A DNA stretch of 64,000 bases from Streptomyces sp. ISL-1 (GTDB lineage Bacteria; Actinomycetota; Actinomycetes; Streptomycetales; Streptomycetaceae), in the NCBI RefSeq assembly GCF_018614585.1, contig NZ_JAGGOI010000032.1, positions 186,001-250,000 of the forward strand, given 5' to 3'. Each line of letters opens with the position of its first letter. Position 1 is the first letter of the stretch. Below, in pieces: positions 16,429-25,500 of this stretch. The translations under genes were made by a program, and so were the position numbers. The notes under the pieces were generated by a model that was not told where the DNA came from, searched no databases, and was given only the letters and a program-made list of their open reading frames with translations.

Positions 16429-16974
16429 CTACTTGGAGGTTCTGATCTCCACGAGCGTGTGCTGAGGGTTTTGCGGATCCAGGCCCTCGCCCACCGAAGT
16501 CCAGGTGTTCTTGGTGATGTCGAAGGTCTTCTTCTCGCCGCTACCGACGGTCGTGTCGACTTGGGCCTCATAGCTGTTGCCCTTGACGGAGTAGACCGAA
16601 GGGAGCTCGAGAGTCAACCAGCCGGAATTGCCGGTGACCTGGAAGCAGATCCTGTCCTGCTTGCGGGCCGAGACCTCGAGGAACCCAGTGCCACTCGCGC
16701 AGTCGACCAGCACGATGTGGCCATCACCGCGCTTCAGGAGGATGTTCCTCTCCGCCAGGATCTTGTCGGCGCCGGGGTAGCTGAAGTCCTCCACGGCGTA
16801 CGGGGGTATGTCGTCCGCGGCGGCCACCGCAGTGTTTGCGCCGGGGTTGGACCCGCTGGCGGCGCCAGCCGTCAGCGCGACCCACGCCAGGGCGCCGAGT
16901 GTCGCTGTGCCGACGCCACGCACTACGAGCCTTTTGCGCTGCAGCATGGACTTAATTGTGGTGCGTGTCTTCAT
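16429..16974 (-). CDS. Secreted protein of unknown function
   Basis: 181 residues from an ATG at 16974. A twin-basic N-terminus (MLQRKRLVVRGVGTATLGAL) and a hydrophobic segment up to AAGAASGS indicate export. The mature part is a small beta-rich domain: AVEDFSYPGADKILAERNIL, LKRGDGHIVLVDCASGTGFL, RICFQVTGNSGWLTLELPSV, ending HTLVEIRTSK. It has two cysteines that could form a disulfide. No family name comes to mind, but similar exported proteins accompany trypsin-like/FG-GAP genes in Streptomyces, which fits the downstream neighbours on the same strand. Confidence 0.7.
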   Translation of the reverse strand: MKTRTTIKSMLQRKRLVVRGVGTATLGALAWVALTAGAASGSNPGANTAVAAADDIPPYAVEDFSYPGADKILAERNILLKRGDGHIVLVDCASGTGFLEVSARKQDRICFQVTGNSGWLTLELPSVYSVKGNSYEAQVDTTVGSGEKKTFDITKNTWTSVGEGLDPQNPQHTLVEIRTSK

Positions 16975-17023
16975 TGCATTCCCACATTCTTTGCTTGGGG
17001 TCGCGTTTTCACGCTGTGACTAA

Positions 17024-17513
17024 AGGCGGGCTTGAGGTTGCAGAGGCTCAAATGAAACACGCTTATTGCGCGGATATAGATATAGGCGACACTTGTTTTT
17101 CCATTGTGGATTAAGTCGCAACTAGAAGTGGAGACTCTTCTTTCGTTCACGTAATCTTCGTGTCACTCGCAGCGACCTGTCCACTGATCAAATAGCAATA
17201 AATAGGGCATAAGTGGCAGCTAGATTGTGGCCTTTGTCACCCAGTCGGGAGGGTTGTACTACCCACCGTTAAGAAACGGTGACGAACGGAGTCGACACTG
17301 TCTCGGCAGCAGCAGTGGCCGTGCGACGGTACGGTTCAATATGAAACTCGAGGATTCGCTATAATCCGGGAAACCTGTAGCGAATAGAGGCCGTATCGAT
17401 GATTCCATTCCTGTCGCCCGCAATTGATTGCTGCGTGAATCCATATTGGTATGGACCAATTCTCTGCGCGGACCCTGTCCACCCTCAATAGTTCGTGAGT
17501 CCTCAACGGCCTT
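17024..17513. other. Low-GC intergenic stretch, no gene recognised
   Basis: About 490 bases of unusually AT-rich sequence between the secreted protein and the second cas2 block. It contains a small hairpin (CACCGTT-AAGA-AACGGTG at 17264-17281) and presumably the promoter of the minus-strand gene at 16974. The abrupt change at ~17514 marks the edge of the duplicated cas2 block. Confidence 0.5.
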
Positions 17514-17518
17514 ACCTG

Positions 17519-17869
17519 GTGATCGTGATCGTCCTTACCAACTGCCCTGCGGGGCTGCGGGGTTTCCTCACCCGCTGGCTCCTGGAGATCTCCGCGGGAG
17601 TGTTCATCGGCAACCCCTCCGCGAGAATCCGCGACGCCCTGTGGGAGGGAGTGCAGCAGTACGCGGGTCAAGGCCGCGCCCTGCTCACTCACACGACCAG
17701 TAATGAGCAGGGCTTCACCTTCCGGACCCACGACCACAGCTGGAGCCCAGTCGACCATGAAGGCCTGACCCTGATCCGCCGCCCAAACGCCAACCTGACA
17801 CCGTCGACGACCGCTCCGAAAGCGGGCTGGAGCAAGGCGGCCAAACGACGTCGCTTCGGAAGGAGTTGA
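17519..17869 (+). CDS. cas2: Type I-E Cas2 (copy 2, without cas1)
   Basis: 116 residues, the same length as copy 1, beginning at the equivalent GTG; an in-frame GTG at 17495 would add eight residues. Seven substitutions relative to copy 1 include N in FIGNPS, G in WEGV, T in LLTHT, S in DHSW, L in NANLT and A in PKAGW. The ORF is intact, but there is no cas1 upstream, only an unrelated AT-rich stretch, and therefore no obvious translational coupling or native promoter. Whether it is expressed is unclear. Confidence 0.9.
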   Translation: MIVIVLTNCPAGLRGFLTRWLLEISAGVFIGNPSARIRDALWEGVQQYAGQGRALLTHTTSNEQGFTFRTHDHSWSPVDHEGLTLIRRPNANLTPSTTAPKAGWSKAAKRRRFGRS

Positions 17870-17962
17870 ACGGATACTTTGTCGGCTTTCGTCGAGTTGT
17901 CGGAATTGGTGAAAGTACTCCAGGGCGGTGTGCACCCACGCTAAAGACGCAGCTCACGCAGT
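17870..17962 (+). promoter_or_regulatory. CRISPR leader of array 2
   Basis: 93 bases from the cas2 stop to the first repeat, one base different from leader 1. All motifs needed for integration-host recognition and transcription in copy 1 should therefore also be present here. Confidence 0.78.
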
Positions 17963-18677
17963 CTGCTCCCCGCGCCCGCGGGGATGGTCCGGTCGCGCTC
18001 CTCCTGGTCGGCGGCGAACGCGGCTGCTCCCCGCGCCCGCGGGGATGGTCCCCGCATCGCCCTCGACGAGGACGCCGACGTCAACTGCTCCCCGCGCCCG
18101 CGGGGATGGTCCCGCTGGAGACGCTGCGGGAGAAGGATGCCGAGACTGCTCCCCGCGCCCGCGGGGATGGTCCCGCCAGCAGCCTGGCCACCTCTTGGGT
18201 GACGTTCTGCTCCCCGCGCCCGCGGGGATGGTCCCTCCGCACTCAGGCGCCGACCGCGATGCGTGCCCTGCTCCCCGCGCCCGCGGGGATGGTCCCATCA
18301 CGCGGGCCGGGTCGCTCGCCACGTCGGCCTGCTCCCCGCGCCCGCGGGGATGGTCCTGAAAGTGGCGGCCGGCGGATGGAACGTGACCCCTGCTCCCCGC
18401 GCCCGCGGGGATGGTCCCAAGAACGGGGCCACCCGGACCGGGCCTGGTCCCTGCTCCCCGCGCCCGCGGGGATGGTCCACCTCGGCGTTCGTAACGCTGC
18501 CCCGGCTGGTCTGCTCCCCGCGCCCGCGGGGATGGTCCCCGCGATCCGCTAGAGAACAGTGACGCCCAGTGCTGCTCCCCGCGCCCGCGGGGATGGTCCC
18601 GCGGCTCCGCACCACGGAATCCGAGCGCGTGATCGTCGAGCGCATCCACTGCTCCCCGCGCCCGCGGGGATGGTCCC
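17963..18677 (+). CRISPR. Type I-E CRISPR array 2: 12 repeats, 11 spacers
   Basis: Repeats of 29 bases start at 17963, 18024, 18085, 18146, 18207, 18268, 18329, 18390, 18451, 18511, 18572 and 18649. They are canonical (CTGCTCCCC, hairpin CCCCGCG-CC-CGCGGGG, ATGGTCC) with only the last base varying: G in repeat 1, T in repeat 7, A in repeat 9. Spacers are 32 bases except one of 31 (18480-18510) and a final one of 48 (18601-18648). After repeat 12 about 32 further unique bases precede an IS110-like relic, so the distal end may have been cut off. Confidence 0.97.
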
Positions 18678-18710
18678 TGGAGTGCAACACCGTCGAACGG
18701 CCGGTCCCGG

Positions 18711-18860
18711 GACTACCTGCGGCGACGCCTGACCGAGGGCAAGACACGACGTGATTTCATCCGCTGCCTCAAGCGCTACGTCGCACGAGAGATCTACCGG
18801 CTCATCGTCCCAGCGAGCACTACGGCTGACCAGGCAGGACGCCCTGGAGTCGCTGCTTGA
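18711..18860 (+). pseudogene. C-terminal relic of an IS110-like transposase
   Basis: The plus strand encodes DYLRRRLTEGKTRRDFIRCL followed by KRYVAREIYRLI before a short tail and a stop at 18858. The EGK-R-IRCLKRY-ARE-Y pattern is typical of the C-terminus of IS110-family transposases. There is no N-terminal DEDD nuclease domain and no start codon. It begins right where the CRISPR array ends, which suggests an insertion or deletion truncated the array's far end. Confidence 0.6.
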
Positions 18861-18959
18861 CATCCATCGGGGCATCAAGCGTGGCTACGTCTTCCTCGGC
18901 ACAGTCATCGCCATAGGGCTCCGCTCGGGATCGACCGACCAGAACCTAGCTGCCGCGGG

Positions 18960-19607
18960 TTACGCCCGGCGCAGCGCCACGAACGTGCGCCCCGCCACCG
19001 CCCACTGGTCCGCCTCGTCCGTCGCCCAACCCGCGAAGCGCGCGTAGTCGAGCAGCGCGGGGGTGCCGACGCGGGCCCAGGGGAAGGCCGAGCCCTGGGC
19101 GCTGCCGCCGTCGAAGACGCGTACCTGTACGCGCTCGTCCACATCAAGCGGGGAGGTCTCGGCCAGCAGCACACCGTCGTCGGCAACCAGTTGTGTCACG
19201 CGGGCGAGCAGGGCACGCGGGTCCCCGCCGATGCCGATGTTGCCGTCGATGAGCAGGGCGGTGCCCCAACTCCCCTCACGGGGAAGCGGATCGAAGACCG
19301 AACGATGCAGCGCGCTGCCGCCCGTCCGCACCGTGCGGGCCACAGCCTCGGGGCTCACATCGATGCCGAGCGTCGGCCGCCCCAGCGCGGCGAGCGCCGC
19401 GACCAGGCGGCCGGGGCCGCAGCCGATGTCGAGCACCGTGCCGCGGCAGCGCTCGAGCACCGTCAGATCCGCGGCGTCCGGCGCCGCGCACCACCGCTCC
19501 ACCTCCAGCGGCAACAGCCAGCCGTCCGGTCGGCGCAGGAAGAGCGGGCCGCGGCCGGAGCGCAGTGCGTCGGTGTACGGATCGGCCTGCCAGGCGGGCG
19601 CGGTCAT
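18960..19607 (-). CDS. Class I SAM-dependent methyltransferase
   Basis: 215 residues. Motif I is VLDIGCGPGRLVAALAALG, followed by TLGIDVSPEAV (motif II Asp) and the later GTALLIDGNIGIGGD and LVADDGVLLAETSP motifs, so the SAM-binding fold is complete. The C-terminus (TDEADQWAVAGRTFVALRR) fits small-molecule methyltransferases. The ATG overlaps the stop of the preceding glycosyltransferase-like gene (ATGA), so it is the last gene of a coupled four-gene operon beginning at 22319. The substrate is unknown; the context suggests a lipid- or polyprenol-linked sugar. Confidence 0.88.
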   Translation of the reverse strand: MTAPAWQADPYTDALRSGRGPLFLRRPDGWLLPLEVERWCAAPDAADLTVLERCRGTVLDIGCGPGRLVAALAALGRPTLGIDVSPEAVARTVRTGGSALHRSVFDPLPREGSWGTALLIDGNIGIGGDPRALLARVTQLVADDGVLLAETSPLDVDERVQVRVFDGGSAQGSAFPWARVGTPALLDYARFAGWATDEADQWAVAGRTFVALRRA

Positions 19608-20581
19608 CGCGCCCCCGCCCCGGCGAGCGCGGCAACCGCCGCGGCGAACCGGGTGCCCGGCGCCCCGGCCGCGACAAGGCGCGCGTCCGCCGCGGTGTCG
19701 ACGTCCCGCAGCACAGGCAGCTCACGCACCGTCAGCCCCGCCCGGACGAGCCGCTGCCGCTGCACGGCTCCGGTCTGCGGCACGGACATCGGCACGCCTA
19801 GCAACCGTGTGGGATCCGGCTCGGCCATCCCGAGCGCCCAGAACCCGCCATCGGCGGCCGGCCCGAAAGATGCCTCGCCGTCTCCCAACACCAGTCCGGC
19901 GCGGAGATGTTCGGCCGTGATCTGCGGTGTGTCCATCCCCACCAGCAGCGTCGGCCCCTCGCACAGCCCGAAGGCGTGGGCCAGCCGCGCATCGAGCCCG
20001 CCCGCACACTGCGGCACGACCTCGAAGCCGTCCGGCAGCCAGTCGCCGGGTACACCGTCGAGTACGAGGACCCGGCGGCGTACGGGAGTGGCCAGCACGA
20101 TGTCCAAGGTGTCGCGGAGCGCGGCCTCGGCCAGCCGGGCGGCCTCTTCCGGGGAGTACGCGGGACAGAGCCGCGTCTTGACCCGCCCGGGCACGGGAGC
20201 CTTGGCGATGACGAGCAGCGTGCCGCGGCTTGCCACCGCTCCGTCGGCCGGCGGCTGCCGCGTGCCCGTGGCACCTCTCGCACCGGTGGTACGCGCCGCG
20301 CCCGCCGCACCCCTGGTATCCGCTGCGCCCGTCGCGCCCACGGCACCCATCGCGCCCGTCGGGCCCTCGGCACCCATCGCGCCCGTCGGGCCCTCGGCAC
20401 CCATCGCGCCCGTCGCGCCCACGGCACTCACCGCACCCGTCGCGCCCGCGCCCGTCGCACTCGTGGTACTCGTCGGGCCGGTCGCGCCCGTGGCACTCGC
20501 CGCCTCCGAGGTATCCGTCGCCCCCATCTGGCCAGGCGCACCCGTGGCGCCCGGCGCGCCCGCCGCGCCCCTCGCTGTCAT
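19604..20581 (-). CDS. DUF2064/TIGR04282-type glycosyltransferase with a collagen-like N-terminal extension
   Basis: 325 residues. Residues ~120-325 are a GT-A-like fold of the TIGR04282/DUF2064 family: TLLVIAKAPVPGRVKTRLCP, TLLVGMDTPQITAEHL, ASFGPAADGGFWALGM and LPVLRDVDTAADARL. Residues ~1-105 are almost wholly Gly-X-Y triplets (GAAGAPGATGAPGQMGATDT; GPTGAMGAEGPTGAMG), a collagen-like tract not normal for this family. The start is the ATG overlapping the stop of the upstream GT2 gene (ATGA), so the tract is most likely translated. An internal start just before the catalytic domain cannot be excluded. Confidence 0.8.
   Translation of the reverse strand: MTARGAAGAPGATGAPGQMGATDTSEAASATGATGPTSTTSATGAGATGAVSAVGATGAMGAEGPTGAMGAEGPTGAMGAVGATGAADTRGAAGAARTTGARGATGTRQPPADGAVASRGTLLVIAKAPVPGRVKTRLCPAYSPEEAARLAEAALRDTLDIVLATPVRRRVLVLDGVPGDWLPDGFEVVPQCAGGLDARLAHAFGLCEGPTLLVGMDTPQITAEHLRAGLVLGDGEASFGPAADGGFWALGMAEPDPTRLLGVPMSVPQTGAVQRQRLVRAGLTVRELPVLRDVDTAADARLVAAGAPGTRFAAAVAALAGAGAR
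20342..20395 (-). repeat. 27-base tandem repeat within the collagen-like tract
   Basis: Two perfect 27-base units plus a partial third encode (GPTGAMGAE)n in the DUF2064 gene. Perfect identity at the DNA level points to recent expansion. Confidence 0.85.
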
Positions 20582-21267
20582 CGCACACCACCCCCCACCC
20601 CGCCCGCCCGACGCTCCGACAGCACCGACCGCATGTCCCGGACCGCCTGCCACGTGCCCCGCCACGTGCCCGTCACCTTCGACTTTCCCGATCTCGGCAG
20701 ATACGGGACGTCCACCTCCGTCACCCGCCAGCCCGCGTCCGCCGCGCGGACCACCATCTGGAGCGGGTAGCCGCTGCGGCGGTCGGTCAGGTCCAGGGCC
20801 AGCAGGTCTTCGCGGCGTGCCGCCCGCATCGGGCCCAGGTCGTGGAGCCGCAGGCCCGTGCGCCGGCGCAGCATCCGGGACAGGGCCAGATTCCCGGCCC
20901 GGGCGTGCGGCGGCCACGCACCCCGGCCCTGCGGCCGTCGGCGGCCCAGCACCAAGTTGCTTTTCCCGTCCGCGACTTGGCGTACGAAACCGGTCAGCAG
21001 CCCCGGATCCAGCGAGGCGTCGCAGTCGCAGAAGCACACATACTCCGCCTCGGCGGCCAGCAGCCCCGCATGGCACGCGGCGCCGAAGCCGCGTCGCTCC
21101 TCGTGCACCACCGTCGCGCCCAGCCCGCGGGCGATCCGGTCCGAGCCGTCCGTCGAACCGTTGTCCACGACGATCGCGCGCCACCCGGGCGGGATCCGCT
21201 CCAGCACCCACGGCAGGGCCTCGGCCTCGTCCAGACATGGCAGGACGACGTCCACGTCCGCGGTCAC
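20578..21267 (-). CDS. Family 2 glycosyltransferase
   Basis: 229 residues. The GT-A hallmarks are clear: VDVVLPCLDEAEALPWVLER, IVVDNGSTDGSDRIARGLGA, FCDCDASLDPGLL (the D-x-D-like metal site) and VLGRRRPQGRG. The C-terminal DVPYLPRSGKSKVTGTWRGT is the motif of dolichyl-phosphate-mannose-synthase-like GT2 enzymes that build polyprenyl-phosphate sugars. There is no transmembrane tail, so it is probably a peripheral membrane enzyme. The GTG start overlaps the epimerase stop and its stop overlaps the next ATG. Confidence 0.9.
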   Translation of the reverse strand: MTADVDVVLPCLDEAEALPWVLERIPPGWRAIVVDNGSTDGSDRIARGLGATVVHEERRGFGAACHAGLLAAEAEYVCFCDCDASLDPGLLTGFVRQVADGKSNLVLGRRRPQGRGAWPPHARAGNLALSRMLRRRTGLRLHDLGPMRAARREDLLALDLTDRRSGYPLQMVVRAADAGWRVTEVDVPYLPRSGKSKVTGTWRGTWQAVRDMRSVLSERRAGGVGGGVR

Positions 21268-22319
21268 GACGCCGCACCCCGCAGCCCGCTCGTGGCGAAC
21301 TCCGCCATTCCCTCCGCGAATCCGACCTGCGCCTTCCAGCCGAGGTCGGTCCTCAGCCGCCGCGAGTCCGCGGTGATGTGCCGTACATCGCCCAGCCGGA
21401 ACTCCCCGGTGACCACCGGCGCGGGACCGCCGTGCGCCGAGGCCAGGGCGGCCGCCATCTCGCCGACCGTGTGGGGCGTGCCGCTGCCCGTGTTGTACGC
21501 GGTGAGCACGCCCGGCTCCCTGCCGCGCACCGCCTCCAGTGCGATGGCATTCGCGTCCGCGACGTCCCGTACATGGACGAAGTCCCGCCGCTGCCGCCCG
21601 TCCTCGAAGACCCGCGGCGCCTCGCCCCGTTCGAGCGCGGACCGGAAGAACGAGGCCACGCCCGCGTACGGGGTGTCCCGGGGCATCCCCGGCCCGTACA
21701 CATTGTGGTAGCGCAGGGCGACGGCCCGACCGCCGCTCGCCCTGGCCCAGGCCGCGGCCAGATGCTCCTGCGCCAGCTTCGTCGTCGCGTACACATTGCG
21801 CGGATCAGTCGGCGCGTCCTCGCCCACCAGCCCCGGGGCCAACTCCGCCCCGCACTTGGGGCACAGCGGCTCGAAGCGCCCGGCCGCGAGATCAGCGGCG
21901 GCGCGCGGGCCGGGCCGAACCCGGCCGTGGCGCGGGCAGTCGTAGCGCCCCTCGCCGTATACGACCATCGAGCCGGCCAGCACGAGGTTCGCGACCCCCG
22001 CCTCGGCCATCGCCGCCAGCAGCACGGCCGTACCGAGATCGTTGCAGCCGACGTAATCCGGTGCGTCCGCGAAGTCCTTGCCGAGCCCGACCATCGCCGC
22101 CTGGTGGCAGACCGCGTCCACGCCGCGCAGCGCCCGCGCCGTCACCACCCGGTCCCGTACGTCCGCCAGGATCCACTCCGCGTCGGGCAGCGGTGGAGGT
22201 TCCGGGTGGGCCGCCGGGAGCAGGGCGTCGAGTACGACCGGGTCATGGCCGCCCGCGGCGAGGGCCGCGACGACCTGCGAGCCGATGAAGCCCGCGCCTC
22301 CTGTGACGAGTACACGCAT
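21264..22319 (-). CDS. NAD-dependent sugar epimerase/dehydratase (extended SDR) with a CPKC insert
   Basis: 351 residues from the ATG at 22319. The N-terminal Rossmann motif is MRVLVTGGAGFIGSQVVAAL; the catalytic Ser/Tyr/Lys are in GSMVVYGEG and YATTKLAQEHL, and YHNVYGPGMP and RRDFVHVRDVADA are substrate-side motifs. The stretch YDCPRHGRVRP ... CPKCGAEL looks like a small zinc-ribbon insertion between the active-site Ser and Tyr, a feature of a subset of actinobacterial epimerases. It is the first gene of the coupled operon; the divergent NACHT gene starts 215 bases away, so the promoters share that gap. Confidence 0.88.
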   Translation of the reverse strand: MRVLVTGGAGFIGSQVVAALAAGGHDPVVLDALLPAAHPEPPPLPDAEWILADVRDRVVTARALRGVDAVCHQAAMVGLGKDFADAPDYVGCNDLGTAVLLAAMAEAGVANLVLAGSMVVYGEGRYDCPRHGRVRPGPRAAADLAAGRFEPLCPKCGAELAPGLVGEDAPTDPRNVYATTKLAQEHLAAAWARASGGRAVALRYHNVYGPGMPRDTPYAGVASFFRSALERGEAPRVFEDGRQRRDFVHVRDVADANAIALEAVRGREPGVLTAYNTGSGTPHTVGEMAAALASAHGGPAPVVTGEFRLGDVRHITADSRRLRTDLGWKAQVGFAEGMAEFATSGLRGAAS

Positions 22320-22534
22320 ACTGGCGACGCTACGGCTCAAGGCCCCGCTGATCGTCGTCGCGCGCCGTGCCGTCACATGTCCGTAAGGACTTCGGCCGTA
22401 CGGAGTCCTCGTACCGCTGCGCCAGGTCTCCCGGGCACACCGGTCCGCCCCGTATGTGACCACTTTCCGCCGCCGGGCGGCGAGCCGCGTGGTAGACCGG
22501 ACGGGGACGGGGCGGAAGATGACCAGGGGGATCG

Positions 22535-25500
22535 GTGCGGGGACGACAACTGCTCAGCTACAGCGACGCGGTGGCGATTCTCACCGGCGACAGCGCGGGT
22601 CTGGCGGCGGCCGACCGGGCGCTCGGCGGGGCCCTGTCGATGGCGACGGGCGGGATCAGCGACGCGGTGCTGAACGTGTTCGACGCGCAGGGGCGGATCC
22701 TGCGGCTCGGGCGTGATCTGACGTCGGGGCTCCGGGGGAGTCTGGGGTCGGCGGACCGCGCGTCGCGGACGGAGCGGCTCGCGGCGGCGCACACGGTGCT
22801 TGTGGTCACCGCCTTCTTCGAGGCGCTGGGCGAGGTGGAACTGCCTTTCCGGCTGCAGGAGGTGGAGCTCACCAGGCGCGAGCAGATCCGAATCGCCGGG
22901 GGAGACGACGAGGGGCAGGCCTTCGTTCAGGCACTGCTCGGCACCGGGGCGCCGCAGCCCGCCCCTCACCTGCCGTACGAGCGTGTCCTGGTGGACCTCC
23001 ACAGCTGGTACGCCGAGCTCACCGGGCGACTGCTGTGGTTCGTCCAGGGGCTGGCCGTGTGGGACCGGCTGAACGAGGCGCAGCGCGAGGAGACCGGTCG
23101 GGCGCCCGTCGGGCTGCCCCGGCTCGCCATCGGGCGCTACGAGGAGCTTTACGCGCAACTCGCCCAGGAAGTACCGGAGTTCGGTTTCTGGTCCGGCCAG
23201 ATCGAGCACCAGGCCACCCGCGTCTCCGTTCGCCACGCGCTCACCGGCATCGAGACCGCCCTCGCCGGACTGAGCGACCTCCGCCCGTTCAGCCACGCCG
23301 CCGCGGCCCTGGCCACCGGGTACCAGGCCGCTCTGCCCCGGCCGATCCTCTCCGAGGGGCAGGCTCCCTCCGGCATCTGCCTGCCCACCCTCGGCGCGGG
23401 ATACGTCGACCCCGACTTCCGGGTACGCGCGGTACTCGAAGGCGCTCAGACTCCGGCCCAGGAGGGGTGGTGGGAGCCCGAGCCCGTACGGTCCGACCTC
23501 ACCGAGTATCTGGCGGGCGTCCTCACCTCGGTGGCGTCGACCACCGCTCCGTTGGTCGTCCTCGGCCAGCCCGGCGCCGGAAAGTCCGTACTGACCAAGA
23601 TCCTCAGCGCCCGGCTGCCCGCGGCCGGCTATCTGCCCGTACGGATCGTCCTGCGTGAAGTGCCCGCGGACGCCGACATCCAGGAGCAGATCGAGCATGC
23701 CGTCCGGGCCGCGACCGGAGAGCGGGTCTCCTGGCCGGAGCTGGTGCGGGCGGCGGACGGTGCCGTGCCTGTGCTGCTCTTCGACGGCTTCGACGAACTG
23801 CTGCAGGCCACCGGCGTCAGCCAGTCCGACTACCTGGTGCGGGTCGCACGCTTCCAGGAGCGCGAGGCGGACCAGGGGCGCCCGGTGTTCGCGCTGGTGA
23901 CCAGCCGGACCGCCGTCGCCGACCGGGCGCGTTACCCGGAAGGGTCGGTGGCCCTGCGGCTCGAACCCTTCCGGCAGCCGCAGATCGAGCGCTGGCTCGA
24001 CCTGTGGAACCGCCTCAACAGGCCTTACCTCACCGAGCGCGGTCTGCGACCGCTGCCGGCCGCCGTGGCCGTCCGTCACCAGGTGCTCGCCTCGCAGCCC
24101 CTTCTGCTGTTGATGCTCGCGCTGTACGACGCCGCCGCAAACGGCCTGCAACGCGGAGCCGGCGACGATGAACCCATCGGCGAGGCAGAGTTGTACGAGG
24201 AGCTGCTGGCGTCCTTCGCCGTACGCGAGGTCGGCAAGTCGGCCACGGCGTGGCGGGAGGGAGAGCTGGCGCAGCGCGCCGAGCAGGAGCTGCAACGGCT
24301 GTCCCTGATCTCCTTCGGCATGCTCAACCGGCACCGCCAGTGGATCACCACGGCCGAGGCGGAGCAGGACCTGACAGCGCTTCTCGGCCGCCCTGATCCC
24401 GTACGGGACGGATTCCGCGCGCCCCTGGACCAGGGGGAGATCGCGCTCGGCCGGTTCTTCTTCGTCCAGCGTGCCCAGGCGCTCCGCGACGAGCAGCGCC
24501 TGACGACCTACGAATTCCTGCACGCCACGTTCGGCGAGTACCTCGCCGCCCGCCTCGCCGTGCAGCTGCTCGAAGGGCTGCTCGACCAGCGCCCGGCACT
24601 CTCCGTCGGCCGGGCAAGTGTCGACGACGACCTGCTGTACGTGCTGCTGTCCTACGCGCCGCTCTCGTCCCGCCAGATGCTCCGCTTCGTCGGCGCCCGG
24701 ATCCGGCGGATCGCCCCGGAGGACCGGCAACGGCTCGGCGAGCTCCTCATCACCGTCATGGCGGACCACCGAAACCGCACCGAGCACCGGTTCGCCGATT
24801 ACCGGCCGGCCATCCGGGCCACTTCGTCGCGTCACGGCCTGTACTCCGCGAACCTGCTGATGCTGACGCTCCTGGTCACCGGCGGGGTCAAGGCGAGCGT
24901 GCTGTTCCCCGACGATGACAAGCCGGCGGTGATCTGGCACCGGCGTGTACTGCTGTGGCGGGCGGCCTTCTCCGAACCGGAGTGGACGGACTTCGCGCTG
25001 GCCCTCAGCATCCGTCATACCTGGGACGGAGACCGGCGGGAACTCGACATCCGACCGGTGCACGACCTCGTCGACTCCCCGGAACCAGTGGACGCCTACT
25101 GGCTGTACGGCCGCCCGCCGGGCAACGAGGACCGCGGCAGGAGGGTCAGCTGGGCCCGGCCCTACCCGGACCAGATCCGCCACAAGATGGCGGTGTCGGG
25201 CGGCACCAACGACTCCGTCGTCCTGCACGCCGTGGACCCTGTCTTCGTCTGGCTGGCCCCCGCCGTCACGACCTTCGTGGGCACCCCGGAGGGTACCGCC
25301 ACCTCGATCGCCCACGGTCTGACGTCGCTGTGGCTCGCGAGCGGCATCGGCGTCCCCGACACCGAACTCGTGGCCCGGTACGAACACTGCGCCACGTTCA
25401 TCGAACCGTGGAGCGGTCTCGGCGACGAGACCCTGCGCCGCGTGATCCGGCTCGTGTTCGGGCAACTGATCACCGATGCCGCCCGGCTTCCGGCCGATGT

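Larger units (their letters stand above)
17514..17991 (+). repeat. Direct long repeat, copy 2: cas2, leader and first CRISPR repeat
   Basis: This is the partner of 7908-8385. Within cas2 the two copies differ at 12 of 351 positions and within the leader at one. About two thirds of the cas2 differences change the protein, so the copies have diverged without strong constraint on at least one of them. Confidence 0.85.

Noticed and set aside
17866..18552. Open frames running through the CRISPR arrays, on both strands, that encode repeated SPRPRGWS / GPSPRARGA peptides
   Set aside because: They are products of the 29-base repeat and the open-frame bias of GC-rich DNA. Period and palindrome explain them fully.
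20230..20640. Collagen-like tract read as a separate structural gene on the plus strand
   Set aside because: On the plus strand it reads arginine/histidine-rich, non-collagenous residues; only the minus frame coupled to the glycosyltransferase is credible.
19191..22673. 1160-codon plus-strand frame across the glycosyltransferase operon
   Set aside because: It is the mirror of four overlapping minus-strand genes with classic motifs; the plus frame is proline/alanine repeats without homology.
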